Below are positions 37,618 through 47,015 of a DNA stretch of 64,000 bases, one piece after another (position 1 is the first letter of the stretch; each line of letters starts with the position of its first letter). A program made the position numbers and the translations under genes. The notes beneath the pieces were generated by a model, which saw nothing but the letters and a program-made list of their open reading frames with translations, was not told where the DNA came from and ran no database searches. This stretch comes from JADLGL01 sp050184415 (GTDB lineage: Bacteria > Pseudomonadota > Alphaproteobacteria > Rhizobiales > Kaistiaceae), in the NCBI GenBank assembly GCA_050184415.1, contig JBFXAJ010000003.1:62001-126000 (forward strand), written 5' to 3'.

Positions 37618-38073
37618 TCAGTGTGGCTTGTAAGCCTTCGCCAGGGCGCTGCTTTCTTCCGTCATGACCCCGTGCACCACTGCCATCTTCCGCGTCGTCA
37701 GTGCGGACATCGCTTCAATGGAGTAGCCGCCGAAATCGGTGCGGCCGATTCCGGCGAAGGTAGCGCCGAGAACCACGGTCTCGATGCCCATCAGGTGCAT
37801 CGACCAGAGGCACATCGGGCAGCTTTCGAGCGTCGAGTAGCAGACGGCGCCGCTGTCCTTGAACGACGTCAGGCCGGTGCGGCGGAGGGCGTCGTCGAGG
37901 GCCCGGATCTCGGCATGGTCGCGCATATTGCCGGACTGGGCCGAGATATTCCGGCCCTCGCCGACGATCGCGCCGGCAAGCACGATCACCGAGCCCACCG
38001 GCACGGACCCCTCCTCGAGCGACTCACAGGCGAGGGTGTAGGCCCGGCGCATGAAGGCGTGATGGTCGGTCAT
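37618..38073 (-). CDS. Nucleoside/base deaminase of the cytidine-deaminase (CDA) fold
   Basis: 151 aa from ATG 38073 (MTDHHAFMRRAYTLACES). The zinc site is intact: DHAEIRALDDALRR (His-Ala-Glu, with Glu as proton shuttle) and STLESCPMCLWSMHLMG (Cys-Pro-Met-Cys). The SVPVGSVIVLAGAIVGEGRN and SIEAMSALTTR parts suit a small deaminase of the guanine/cytosine or tRNA-adenosine group. In this context a pyrimidine, purine or pterin base is likely. The start lies 19 bases after the GntR gene stop, so the two are probably cotranscribed. Confidence 0.88.
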   Translation of the reverse strand: MTDHHAFMRRAYTLACESLEEGSVPVGSVIVLAGAIVGEGRNISAQSGNMRDHAEIRALDDALRRTGLTSFKDSGAVCYSTLESCPMCLWSMHLMGIETVVLGATFAGIGRTDFGGYSIEAMSALTTRKMAVVHGVMTEESSALAKAYKPH

Positions 38074-38092
38074 CGGCTCATCCCCCGGGGAG

Positions 38093-38878
38093 TCAGTCTT
38101 TCGGCGTGAAGCGCTCCAGCACGGCCTGGAGCGAGTTGCGGTCGGCGTGGTCGGCGTCGAGCCGGACCAGGCCTTCGATGCGGAGGAGGTGCGCCTCCAT
38201 CTCGCGACGCGCCCGCGCCGTGTCGCGGGCCGCGATGGCGTCAAGGAGGCTCCGATGCTCGTCGTCGCCGCAGCCCTCCGGCTCCGGCTGGTCGCCGAAG
38301 CGGGCGCTCACGAGCGAGAGGCGGGCGAGCGTTTTCTCAAGGTATTCAACGAGAACCGGGTTGCCGGTGAGCATCGCGAGCTCGACGTGGAAGCGGCTCG
38401 AGAGCTCGTGCTTCTCCTTCTCGTCATGATGATGGTGGCTGTGGCCGGAGTGATAGGTCAGCGCGTGGAGTCGCTTGATGTCGGCCTCGGTCGCGACGGG
38501 AACCACCCGGTCGATGACCGCGCCCTCCAGTGCCCGGCGCGCGTCGAACAGCTTCCGGGCATCGTCCGCGCTTGGCTCCGCGATGAAGGCGCCGCGATTG
38601 CGCCGGCGCTCGACCAGGTGGTCGCGTTGGAGGATCGCGATCGCGCCGCGCACGACGGTGCGGCTGACCGAAAAATGGGCCGCGATCACGTCCTCGATCA
38701 GCTTCACGCCCGGCTGGAGCGCGCCGTTGACGATGGCCTCGGCGAGCGTGGCGCAGATGCGTTCGGTGATCTCATCGCCCGAGCTGTCGGCCGGGTCGCC
38801 ATTGGCGGGCCGGTCGTCGCGGGCGGCGGTCTTCCCGCGCTTTTCCCCATCGCGGCCGGACCGCGCTCGTGCTGCCAC
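38093..38878 (-). CDS. GntR family regulator, FCD-type, with His-rich insertion
   Basis: 261 aa, GTG start at 38878 with GAGAGGA upstream. The winged helix (EITERICATLAEAIVNGALQ, SVSRTVVRGAIAILQRDHLV) is followed by an FCD ligand-binding domain (ARKLFDARRALEGAVIDRVV, FHVELAMLTGNPVLVEYLE, DDEHRSLLDAIAARDTARAR). FCD domains bind carboxylates, often with a bound metal. Unusually, a loop near residues 142-155 reads HSGHSHHHHDEKEKHE, about ten His/acidic residues that could bind metal. It is probably the local regulator of the deaminase-led operon and of the divergent ABC transporter; the FCD family usually represses in the absence of ligand. Confidence 0.88.
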   Translation of the reverse strand: MAARARSGRDGEKRGKTAARDDRPANGDPADSSGDEITERICATLAEAIVNGALQPGVKLIEDVIAAHFSVSRTVVRGAIAILQRDHLVERRRNRGAFIAEPSADDARKLFDARRALEGAVIDRVVPVATEADIKRLHALTYHSGHSHHHHDEKEKHELSSRFHVELAMLTGNPVLVEYLEKTLARLSLVSARFGDQPEPEGCGDDEHRSLLDAIAARDTARARREMEAHLLRIEGLVRLDADHADRNSLQAVLERFTPKD

Positions 38879-39216
38879 GCTTTCCTCTCCGTCCTTGCGC
38901 CGCCGCTTCTAGCGGGTCACCGCCCGCCGTCACAAGCCGCGGGCGACCGTGCCGCGATGTCCGCCACGATAGCGAACAGCGAAACGGCATTGCGTGCCGA
39001 AACGATCAGCGCATATGCTGAAAGATGATGCACCACAAGTTTTGAAAGTTGTGTCAACAATCTTTCCAACATGAAGCCGCCGCAGCGGCCGCGAGGAAGC
39101 ATCATGCCCGTTTCGACGACGCAATGGCACGACGCTTGCGACCCTCAAGGTCGCCTCGACCGCCGGATGGCCTCGGCCGAAGGCAGGCGCAGCGACCTGG
39201 CCGGAGGCGGCGGACA
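38879..39216. promoter_or_regulatory. Divergent promoter region between GntR regulator and ABC transporter
   Basis: The 338 bases contain no gene I trust; a longer frame towards the transporter ATPase starts inside it but is arginine-rich. An AT-richer stretch at 39015-39070 has GTTGTGTCAAC (39048-39058), a GTTG/CAAC palindrome close to the motif TTGTGCAACA found upstream of the M24 gene (37283). The shared TTGTGnCAACA pattern is a candidate GntR operator. Confidence 0.4.
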
Positions 39217-40398
<1,182 letters not shown>

Positions 40399-40400
40399 CG

Positions 40401-41444
40401 ATGTCCGACTTCAGCCTGTCCCGTCGCAAGTTCAACCTCGGTGTCGCCGCGGTCGCGGCGAGCCTGCCGCTGATGTCCTCGCGGGCATTCGCCGCGGGCC
40501 GCGTCGTCGCCGCCACCTTCCCGAATGCCTGGGAGGATGCGTACCGCCGCGTGATCGTGCCGATCCTTCAGGGCCAGGGGACCGAGCTCGTGATCGCGCC
40601 GGCGCTGGCCCAGGACCAGCTCGCCGCCATGATGGCGAGCCCCAACAACCCGCCCTATGACGCGCTCCTGATGTCGCCCGGCCAGAGCGCGGTGGCGATC
40701 GAGAACGGCCTCATCCAGCGCATCGACCCGGCGCGCCTCGCCAATTGGGGGACCCTCGACCCGGCCTTCCAGTCGGAATGGGGACCAGCGGTGACCGTCG
40801 AGGTCAACGGCATCGCCTACAACCCGGACGTCGTGCCGCCGCCGACCGGCTACCAGGACCTTTTCGAGAACGCCGCCTACGACAACAAGGTCGCCTGGAT
40901 CGGCTTCGGCTCGAACACGGCGACAATGGCCTACACCGAGATCGCCAAGATCTACGGCACCGGCGCCGACGACATGGAGGCGGTGTTCGACCTCTTCCGT
41001 TCGTACCTCCCGAAGGTCGGCGTCATCGCCAATTCCGGCAGCCACCAGATGACGCTCTACCAGCAGGGCGAGATCTCGGTGTTCATGGCCAGCACCAACA
41101 ACGTCGCCACGCTCAAGGCGCTGGGCGTGCCGTGCGAATTCGTGCACCCGGTGACGGGCTCGCCGGCGGTGCCGGTCAACATCCACCTCACGGCGGGCGC
41201 CGCCAATCCCGACGGCGTCTACGAGTACATGGACGCGGCGATCTCCGCCGCGGCCCAGGCCGAGCTCACCATGCCGCCGACCGAGACGTTCCCGAGCAAC
41301 GGCACCGTGCCCCTCACCGAGAGCATCGCCGCCTATGTGACCCGCGAGATGCTGCCGAGCTTCGTCTATCCCGACTGGGCGATGATCAACGCCCACCGCG
41401 CGGACTGGACGCGCGAGTTCGACCGCATCGTAGCCGGCGGCTGA
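40401..41444 (+). CDS. Tat-exported extracellular solute-binding protein (PotD-like)
   Basis: 347 aa with a twin-arginine signal (MSDFSLSRRKFNLGVAAVAA, cleavage near AFA-AGR). The mature part has the type-2 periplasmic binding protein pattern: ATFPNAWEDAYRRVIVPIL, ALLMSPGQSAVAIENGLIQ, IAYNPDVV and the late TLKALGVPCEFVHPVTGSPA. It delivers the substrate to the two permeases that follow. The Tat rather than Sec signal means the protein folds in the cytoplasm before export. The ligand is not readable; the linkage to ureide-type hydrolases suggests a small nitrogen compound. Confidence 0.9.
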   Translation: MSDFSLSRRKFNLGVAAVAASLPLMSSRAFAAGRVVAATFPNAWEDAYRRVIVPILQGQGTELVIAPALAQDQLAAMMASPNNPPYDALLMSPGQSAVAIENGLIQRIDPARLANWGTLDPAFQSEWGPAVTVEVNGIAYNPDVVPPPTGYQDLFENAAYDNKVAWIGFGSNTATMAYTEIAKIYGTGADDMEAVFDLFRSYLPKVGVIANSGSHQMTLYQQGEISVFMASTNNVATLKALGVPCEFVHPVTGSPAVPVNIHLTAGAANPDGVYEYMDAAISAAAQAELTMPPTETFPSNGTVPLTESIAAYVTREMLPSFVYPDWAMINAHRADWTREFDRIVAGG

Positions 41445-41453
41445 GTCACTTCG

Positions 41454-42278
41454 ATGAGGGCGGGCGGCTTCCCATTCCTCGTGCCGATGCTGCTCCTGTC
41501 ACTGGCATTCTTCGTGACGCCGCTTGCCCTTCTCTTCGCCAACAGCCTTGGCGGCGCCGATGGGACCTTCACCAACTACACCGAGTTCCTCGGCGACAGC
41601 TTTACGCTCAACGTTCTCCTCCGCACGCTGAGGCTCGGCGTCATCGTCGTCGTCGGAGCCACCCTCCTCGGCATCCCGATCGCGCTGCTCTACTGGCACG
41701 CCGGGCCGCGCTGGCGGCAGCTCGTCATCTTCCTGACGCTCCTGCCGATGCTGACGAGCAACATCGTCCGCACGTTCGCCTGGATCGTCATCCTCGGGCG
41801 CGAAGGTCTGATCAGCGAGACGCTGATGTGGCTCGGCCTCACCGACACGCCGACGCGGCTCCTCTTCACCGAGACCGGCGTCGCGCTCGCCCTGATCCAG
41901 ATCGAGCTGCCGCTCCTCGTCCTGCCGCTCCTCGCCGTGCTGAGCCGTCTCGACCGCCGGCTGACCGAGGCGGCCGAGGTCTCGGGCGCCGGGCGCTGGC
42001 GGACCTTCCTGACGGTGCTGCTGCCGCTGTCCCTCCCGGGCCTCATCGCCGGGTGGATCCTCGTCTTCGCCAGCGCCACGACGTCGATCGTCACGCAGAC
42101 AGCGATCGGCGGCGCGCGCAACGTCTACCTGCCCCAGCTGATCTACCGCGAGGTCGGCACGCTCTTTAACTGGCCGCTCGCCGCCGCGATCGCTGTCATC
42201 CTCCTCATCGCGACCGGCACGGTGATGCTGACACTCGCCGCGCTGTCGCGGCATCGGAGGCTGGTCGCCCATGGCTAG
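41454..42278 (+). CDS. ABC transporter permease (PotB-like)
   Basis: 274 aa with about six hydrophobic segments. The cytoplasmic loop EAAEVSGAGRWRTFLTVLLP is the EAA motif that contacts the ATPase, in the form used by the spermidine/putrescine and sulfate-type permeases. The N-terminus (GFPFLVPMLLLSLAFFVTPL) is the first membrane span. It follows the binding-protein gene by nine bases and overlaps the second permease by eight. It would form one half of the membrane channel. Confidence 0.92.
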   Translation: MRAGGFPFLVPMLLLSLAFFVTPLALLFANSLGGADGTFTNYTEFLGDSFTLNVLLRTLRLGVIVVVGATLLGIPIALLYWHAGPRWRQLVIFLTLLPMLTSNIVRTFAWIVILGREGLISETLMWLGLTDTPTRLLFTETGVALALIQIELPLLVLPLLAVLSRLDRRLTEAAEVSGAGRWRTFLTVLLPLSLPGLIAGWILVFASATTSIVTQTAIGGARNVYLPQLIYREVGTLFNWPLAAAIAVILLIATGTVMLTLAALSRHRRLVAHG

Positions 42279-43098
42279 GCCGCGGACCGGCAGCGTGCTC
42301 GGCGCGCTCTACTGGATCGTCGTCATCGGCGGCGGTGGCCTTGCGCTCGTCTTCCTCGTCGGGCCGGTGGCGATCGCGCTCCTGATGTCCTTCACCGACG
42401 GCCAGACCCTGCAGTTCCCGCCCGAAGGGCTGTCGCTGCGCTGGTACGAAGCCCTGTTCGACCCCGCGGTCTCGGGGCCGCTCCATACCGCTGCCTTCAA
42501 CTCCCTCAAGATCGCGGCCGCGGCCGTCTTCGGCGCTCTCCTCTTTGCGGTGCCGGCGGCGGTCGGCATCGTGCGCGTCCGCAACCGCCGCACCGCCTCG
42601 CTGTTCGAGCCGCTCCTGATCGCCCCGCTGATCCTGCCGAGCCTCGTCTACGGGCTCGCGGCCCTCGTCGCGGCCAACCTCATCGGCCTCTCGCCGTCCT
42701 TCATCCTGGTGGTGATCGGCCATGTCATCGTCTTCGGGCCGCTGATGTACAGGGCGACTAACGCCATCGCGAGCCAGCTCGACCCGAGCCTCGAGGAGGC
42801 GTCATCGCTGTCCGGTGCCACCTGGGCGCGCACGTTCCGGAAGGTCACGCTGCCGCTCCTCCTTCCCGGCATCCTCGCGGGCGTGTTCCTCGTCTTCATG
42901 CAGTCGCTCGACAACGTCTCGGTCACGCTCTTCCTCGCCGATCCCTCAACCAGCATCCTGCCGCTCCGCATGTTCGCCATGCTGCAGGAATGGCTCGACG
43001 TACGGGTCGCGGCGATCTCGGGCGTCCTCATCGGCGTGACGCTCCTCGCCCTCATCCTCGGACGGCGCGTCGGCGGTCTCTTCCGCCTGGCACGCTGA
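42271..43098 (+). CDS. ABC transporter permease (PotC-like)
   Basis: 275 aa with about six membrane spans, starting MARPRTGSVLGALYWIVVI. The EAA loop is EASSLSGATWARTFRKVTLP. Members of this group pair with a PotB-type permease, as here (eight-base overlap). It is the last gene of the four-gene transporter operon. GC-rich coding with no visible damage. Confidence 0.92.
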   Translation: MARPRTGSVLGALYWIVVIGGGGLALVFLVGPVAIALLMSFTDGQTLQFPPEGLSLRWYEALFDPAVSGPLHTAAFNSLKIAAAAVFGALLFAVPAAVGIVRVRNRRTASLFEPLLIAPLILPSLVYGLAALVAANLIGLSPSFILVVIGHVIVFGPLMYRATNAIASQLDPSLEEASSLSGATWARTFRKVTLPLLLPGILAGVFLVFMQSLDNVSVTLFLADPSTSILPLRMFAMLQEWLDVRVAAISGVLIGVTLLALILGRRVGGLFRLAR

Positions 43099-43177
43099 AT
43101 CCGCGGCGTCTGCGTCAGGCAGACGCGCGCGCCGGCACCGCATGGGGATCCGGCCTGGCAGGCGCTATCGCTGGTGA

Positions 43178-43345
43178 ATGAAGAGAATCGTGGAAGCGCT
43201 GAGGCACTTCTCCATTGCGGACCTCGCCGCGACCGGCATCGCGCTGGGAATGCTGATCGTGCTTGCCGCCACGGCCGTGCATCTGCTGCCCGCCGGCGCC
43301 GTAGACCTCGCCAGCGAACGGCATGAAGGCTTGTCGTCTTCCTGA
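43178..43345 (+). CDS. Possible 55-aa membrane protein
   Basis: A 55-residue frame starting MKRIVEALRHFSIADLAATG with one hydrophobic segment (IALGMLIVLAATAVHLLPAG) and an acidic tail. The upstream bases (CTGGTGA) give a weak ribosome-binding site. Single-span shape and amphipathic start are plausible for a small membrane protein, but length and composition do not rule out chance in GC-rich DNA. I do not recognise a family. Confidence 0.4.
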   Translation: MKRIVEALRHFSIADLAATGIALGMLIVLAATAVHLLPAGAVDLASERHEGLSSS

Positions 43346-43422
43346 CGGCGTCCACAGGGTCACAGCAAGAGGACGTGGCAGGTCATCGGCGGGCGGGCCG
43401 CACGCGCCTGCCACGTCAAGTC

Positions 43423-43803
43423 TCAGGCCGCGGCGTGCATCTCCTTCAGCGGCGGCCGATGGATTGCGTCGTAGCCCTCGCCGCCGAACGTCACCACGTC
43501 GACGTGCACGACAATGGGTGCAACGCTGGCCTTGGTCATGATTGCGTTTGGCGCCAGATCAAGACGCCGGAGCTCTCGGCAGGTCCCGTTTCGCGCCAGG
43601 GTGACGACGATCGCGTCGTCGTCGGCCGTGACGGAAATCGTCCCTTGCGGCTCCCTCGATATGTCCAGCACCAGCCGGTAGGAGTCAGGCCCCGTTCGCT
43701 CGATGCGGTCGCCGGCGCGAATGCCCTCGGTCGAGGCGAGCACCGCAAGCCAATCGAAGCGCGGGGTGGCGCGATTCAAAGGATTGAACTGCAGGATCGA
43801 CAT
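43423..43803 (-). CDS. Hsp20-like (alpha-crystallin-related) small protein
   Basis: 126 aa from ATG 43803 (MSILQFNPLNRATPRFDWLA), with GGAG nine bases upstream. The segment IERTGPDSYRLVLDISREPQ and ISVTADDDAIVVTLAR resembles the start of IbpA-type small heat-shock proteins (usually YNIERTGEDxYRI...V). The alpha-crystallin core is shorter and lacks the usual C-terminal G-V-L and I-x-I motifs. A divergent chaperone or a protein using the same fold is likely. It lies alone between a transporter operon and a dehydrogenase. Confidence 0.55.
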   Translation of the reverse strand: MSILQFNPLNRATPRFDWLAVLASTEGIRAGDRIERTGPDSYRLVLDISREPQGTISVTADDDAIVVTLARNGTCRELRRLDLAPNAIMTKASVAPIVVHVDVVTFGGEGYDAIHRPPLKEMHAAA

Positions 43804-44013
43804 AGGGTTGTTCTCCACGTTCAGGCCCCACAGGGTCCTCCGATGGCAGAACCCCATGGGCTAAGACGGCTGGCGATTTAGGAAGCGATTTTGGCTGCCG
43901 CAAGACCTCGCGGGCCCGCCAATGCGATCCGAATCGAACGGCATCGTGGAACCGCCTGATCCGGCTTGTTGGCCAATCCGGCCCCGCGGGTCCTATTGCC
44001 GTCCAGCGGCCGA

Positions 44014-45006
44014 TCAAATGGCAATTCCGATCTTGCCGAAATGGAGACCCGCCTTCTCATATCGGAACGCATCGGCCAGCTCCGCGAGGGGAAAGACGCG
44101 GTCGAGCACGGGCCGGATCGCGGTGGCCTCGATGGCGGCGATCATGTCCCGCTGCTGGCGGCGGCTGCCGACCAGCATGCCCTGGAGGCGGACCTGCTTT
44201 TTCAGGAGCGCGAGCGTCGGGACGTCGCCCTTCACGCCCGCGAGCGCGCCGATCAGCGAAATCTGGCCGCCGACGCGGACGGCCTCGATCGACTGCCCCA
44301 GCGTGCCGGCGCCGCCGATCTCGATGACGTTGTCGACGCCGCGGCCGCCGGTCCAGTCGAAGATCGACCGGCCCCAATCGGGGAGCGACCGGTAATTCAC
44401 CGCATGGGCGACGCCGAGAGCCCGGAGGCGATCGAGCTTCTCGTCGGAGGATGAGGTGGCGATCACGGTCGCGCCCGCGGCGACGGCAAACTGCAGGGCG
44501 AAGATCGACACGCCGCCGGTGCCAAGGACGAGCACGACGTCGCCTGCTTCGAGGCCGCCATCGCCGAGGGCCCGCCACGCCGTGAGCGCGGCCGTCGGCA
44601 GGGTCGCCGCCTCCATGGCGCTGTAGCCGGCGGGGATGCGGGTGAACCAATGCGCGGAGGCAGTCACCTCCTCCCGGGCATAGCCGTCGACGCCGTCGCC
44701 GGGCGTGCCGGAAAAGTCGCCGATGCGGGGCGGCCCGTCGGCCCATGCGGGGAAGAAGCACGACACCACGCGGTCGCCGGGTACGAAGCCCGCACCTTCC
44801 CCCGCCGCGACGACGACGCCGGCGCCGTCGGACAGCGGGATCCGCCCGTCGGCGACCCGGATGTGGCCGACGGCGACCGCGTAGTCGTGGCGGTTCAGCG
44901 AACCTGCTTGGAGGCGAACGCGGACTTCGCCGGCACCAGGCTCAACCGCCTCGGGCACCTCCGCCAGCACGAGCCGGTCGAGGCCGCCGGGCGCGATCAC
45001 GCGCAT
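44014..45006 (-). CDS. NAD(P)-dependent alcohol dehydrogenase, quinone oxidoreductase-like
   Basis: 330 aa from ATG 45006 (MRVIAPGGLDRLVLAEVPEA). This is a medium-chain dehydrogenase: GEVRVRLQAGSLNRHDYAVA, the catalytic-domain GAGVVVAAGEGAGFVPGDRV and the nucleotide loop LVLGTGGVSIFALQFA followed by ATSSSDEKLDRLRALG. The zinc-ligand Cys/His set of classical alcohol dehydrogenases is not seen, so the zinc-free quinone oxidoreductase branch is favoured. It is transcribed divergently from amiC. A link to amide metabolism is not required. Confidence 0.88.
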   Translation of the reverse strand: MRVIAPGGLDRLVLAEVPEAVEPGAGEVRVRLQAGSLNRHDYAVAVGHIRVADGRIPLSDGAGVVVAAGEGAGFVPGDRVVSCFFPAWADGPPRIGDFSGTPGDGVDGYAREEVTASAHWFTRIPAGYSAMEAATLPTAALTAWRALGDGGLEAGDVVLVLGTGGVSIFALQFAVAAGATVIATSSSDEKLDRLRALGVAHAVNYRSLPDWGRSIFDWTGGRGVDNVIEIGGAGTLGQSIEAVRVGGQISLIGALAGVKGDVPTLALLKKQVRLQGMLVGSRRQQRDMIAAIEATAIRPVLDRVFPLAELADAFRYEKAGLHFGKIGIAI

Positions 45007-45095
45007 CGCTTTCACGGTCTGACCTGCCGGACTGTCATTGCTGCGGGGCTCCAGCGCTCCTTGCCGAGCGCAATCGGCGGGACTAGGCTTCATTC

Positions 45096-45163
45096 GCCGG
45101 CGCAGGAAAGCGCCGGCAGCCGGGCAAGGGAGCCCTCGTCGCCACCGAGCGCGAGGGCTTTTT
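45096..45163 (+). promoter_or_regulatory. ANTAR-type antitermination leader with intrinsic terminator before amiC
   Basis: Three hairpins in a row. H1 (45096-45117): GCCGGCGC / GCGCCGGC closing the six-base loop AGGAAA. H2 (45122-45135): GGGC / GCCC closing hexaloop AAGGGA, which has A at position 1 and G at 4 as ANTAR target loops require. H3 (45131-45163): AGCCCTCG / CGAGGGCT followed by TTTT, an intrinsic terminator ending ten bases before the amiC start. The GCCC of H2 is also used by H3, so the two exclude each other. AmiR binding to H1-H2 would therefore let transcription continue. H1 has A rather than G at position 4. Confidence 0.65.
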
Positions 45164-45173
45164 CATTTTCAGG

Positions 45174-46352
45174 ATGGGCGACAGCGTGGCAGGAGACAAC
45201 GGCAGCAGCGCGCCCTGGCGTATTGGGGTTCTTTTCTCGCAGAGCGGGGTCACCGCCGGAATCGAGCGGACCCAGCTCAACGCCACGCTCCTCGCTATCG
45301 GCGAGATCAATGCCTCCGGAGGCATCCTCGGCCGGCCGATCGAGCCGATCCCTCGCGACCCCGCGTCGAACCCGAAACAGTTCCGCGCCTTCGCGGAGCA
45401 ATTGATGGCCGAGGAGCAGGTCAACATCATCCTCGGCTGCTACATGTCGAGCACGCGGAAGGCCGTGCTGCCCGTCGTCGAGGGTCGGAAGGGCCTCCTT
45501 TTCTACCCGACGCTCTACGAAGGGTTCGAATACTCGGCGCACTGCGTCTACACCGGCGCCGCCCCGAACCAGAACTCCGTGCAGCTCGCGCGCTACCTCA
45601 TCGAGCGCTACGGCAACCGCTTCCTCCTCGTCGGCTCCAACTACATTTACCCCTACGAGTCGAACCGGATCATGACCGATCTCGTCGTCCAGGCCGGCGG
45701 CAAGGTGGTCGACGAGCTCTACGTTCCGCTCGACGCCAAGCCGCAGGATTTCGACCGCGCCATCCGGCAGATGAAGAAGACGGCGCCCGACGTCGTGTTC
45801 TCGACGGTCGTCGGCGGCGGGACGGCGATGTTCTACGAGGCATACCGCAAGGCCGGTTTCGATCCCGCGAAAATGCCGATCTCGAGCCTGACGACCTCCG
45901 AGGCCGAGATCGCCGAGATGTCCGCCGAGGCCGCGGAGGGCGCGATCACGGCAGCGCCCTATTTCGAGACCCTTCCCGGCGCGGCGAACCGCGCGTTCGT
46001 CTCCGCCTTCAAGCTCCGCTTCGGGCCGGACGCCCCGGTCACCGCGGAAGCCGAGGCGGCGTATTTCCAGGTCCACCTGATGGCCCTCGCGATAGCCCGG
46101 GCCGGCACCACAATTGCTTCGGCCTTGATGCCGGAGCTCTACCGGATCGATTTCGATGCGCCGCAGGGGAACGTGCAGATCGACGCCGAGAACAATCACA
46201 CCTGGCTCACCCCGCGGGTCGGGCGGGTCAATGCCGAGAAGCGGTTCGAGATCGTCTGGGACGCCAATGTGCGTGTGAAGCCCGACCCGTACTTCCTCGC
46301 GCCACGCCTCGACGATTGGACGGCGCCGGACCCGAGGGCGGCGAACGCCTGA
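45174..46352 (+). CDS. amiC: AmiC-like amide-binding sensor of the ami system
   Basis: 392 aa with no signal peptide, unlike its transport relatives, as expected for a cytoplasmic sensor. It has the Leu/Ile/Val-binding-protein fold: WRIGVLFSQSGVTAGIERTQ, NATLLAIGEINASGGILGRP, IILGCYMSSTRKAVLPVVE, FYPTLYEGFEYSAHCVYTGA and AENNHTWLTPRVGRVN, all closely matching AmiC of the Pseudomonas amidase operon. AmiC holds AmiR inactive until an amide binds. GTG 45186 is another possible start. It is four bases ahead of amiR. The terminator immediately upstream suggests that its own expression is controlled by antitermination. Confidence 0.9.
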   Translation: MGDSVAGDNGSSAPWRIGVLFSQSGVTAGIERTQLNATLLAIGEINASGGILGRPIEPIPRDPASNPKQFRAFAEQLMAEEQVNIILGCYMSSTRKAVLPVVEGRKGLLFYPTLYEGFEYSAHCVYTGAAPNQNSVQLARYLIERYGNRFLLVGSNYIYPYESNRIMTDLVVQAGGKVVDELYVPLDAKPQDFDRAIRQMKKTAPDVVFSTVVGGGTAMFYEAYRKAGFDPAKMPISSLTTSEAEIAEMSAEAAEGAITAAPYFETLPGAANRAFVSAFKLRFGPDAPVTAEAEAAYFQVHLMALAIARAGTTIASALMPELYRIDFDAPQGNVQIDAENNHTWLTPRVGRVNAEKRFEIVWDANVRVKPDPYFLAPRLDDWTAPDPRAANA

Positions 46353-46355
46353 GCA

Positions 46356-46961
46356 ATGCGTCACCAGGTTCTCAGGGAACTCAAGGGCCTGAGGGTGCTG
46401 GTGGTCCACCCGCCGGACGAGGAGGGCCGCAGCCTCGTCGACCATCTCCGCCGCATCGGGTGCCAGGTCGAAGCGATGTGGCCGGTGCCGGAAACCTGCG
46501 GCCGCTTCGACGTCATCATGCTCACGATCGAGCACGAATCGCGCGAGGCGGTCACGGCATTCCTCAAGGGCTTCGGCACCTTGCCACCCGCCATCGTGTC
46601 GATGGTCAGCTTCGAGGATCCGTCGACGCTCCAGATCGTGCTCGAGACCGGCTCGCTCGCCGTCGTCGAGCGCCCGGTCCGCCCGTTCGGCCTCCTGACG
46701 AACCTCATCATCGCGCGCAGCCTCTGGCTCGACCAGGCCGAGACCCGGAAGCGCATCGCCAAGCTCGAACGGAAGCTCGACGGCATCCAGAACATCCAGA
46801 AGGCGAAGTCGCTTCTCATGCATTCCCAAGGGCTTAACGAGACGGCGGCCTACGAGATGATCCGCAAGCAGGCGATGTCGAAGCGCGTCGCCATGGAGGA
46901 GATCGCGACCGCGATCATCAACGCGCACGACCTCTTGAACATCGGTCCCAAGCATGGTTAA
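46356..46961 (+). CDS. amiR: AmiR-like ANTAR antitermination regulator
   Basis: 201 aa. The first 120 residues form a receiver-like domain without the usual phosphorylation Asp set (LRVLVVHPPDEEGRSLVDHL, IVSMVSFEDPSTLQI). A coiled-coil helix follows (DQAETRKRIAKLERKLDGIQ), then the ANTAR RNA-binding domain: IQKAKSLLMHSQGLNETAAY and YEMIRKQAMSKRVAMEEIAT. This is the AmiR layout, where AmiC controls activity instead of phosphorylation. Its RNA targets are most likely the hexaloop hairpins in the two leaders at 45.1 and 47.0 kb. It is cotranscribed with amiC and followed by the second leader. Confidence 0.93.
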   Translation: MRHQVLRELKGLRVLVVHPPDEEGRSLVDHLRRIGCQVEAMWPVPETCGRFDVIMLTIEHESREAVTAFLKGFGTLPPAIVSMVSFEDPSTLQIVLETGSLAVVERPVRPFGLLTNLIIARSLWLDQAETRKRIAKLERKLDGIQNIQKAKSLLMHSQGLNETAAYEMIRKQAMSKRVAMEEIATAIINAHDLLNIGPKHG

Positions 46962-47015
46962 GTGCCGTCGAACTGGGCACCGGTAGTGTTGCCTGGTTTT
47001 TGATCACAGAGCCTT

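Noticed and set aside
45174..46352. Calling this gene a second transport binding protein
   Set aside because: It has no signal peptide and is followed at once by an ANTAR regulator, which fits the cytoplasmic sensor AmiC better.
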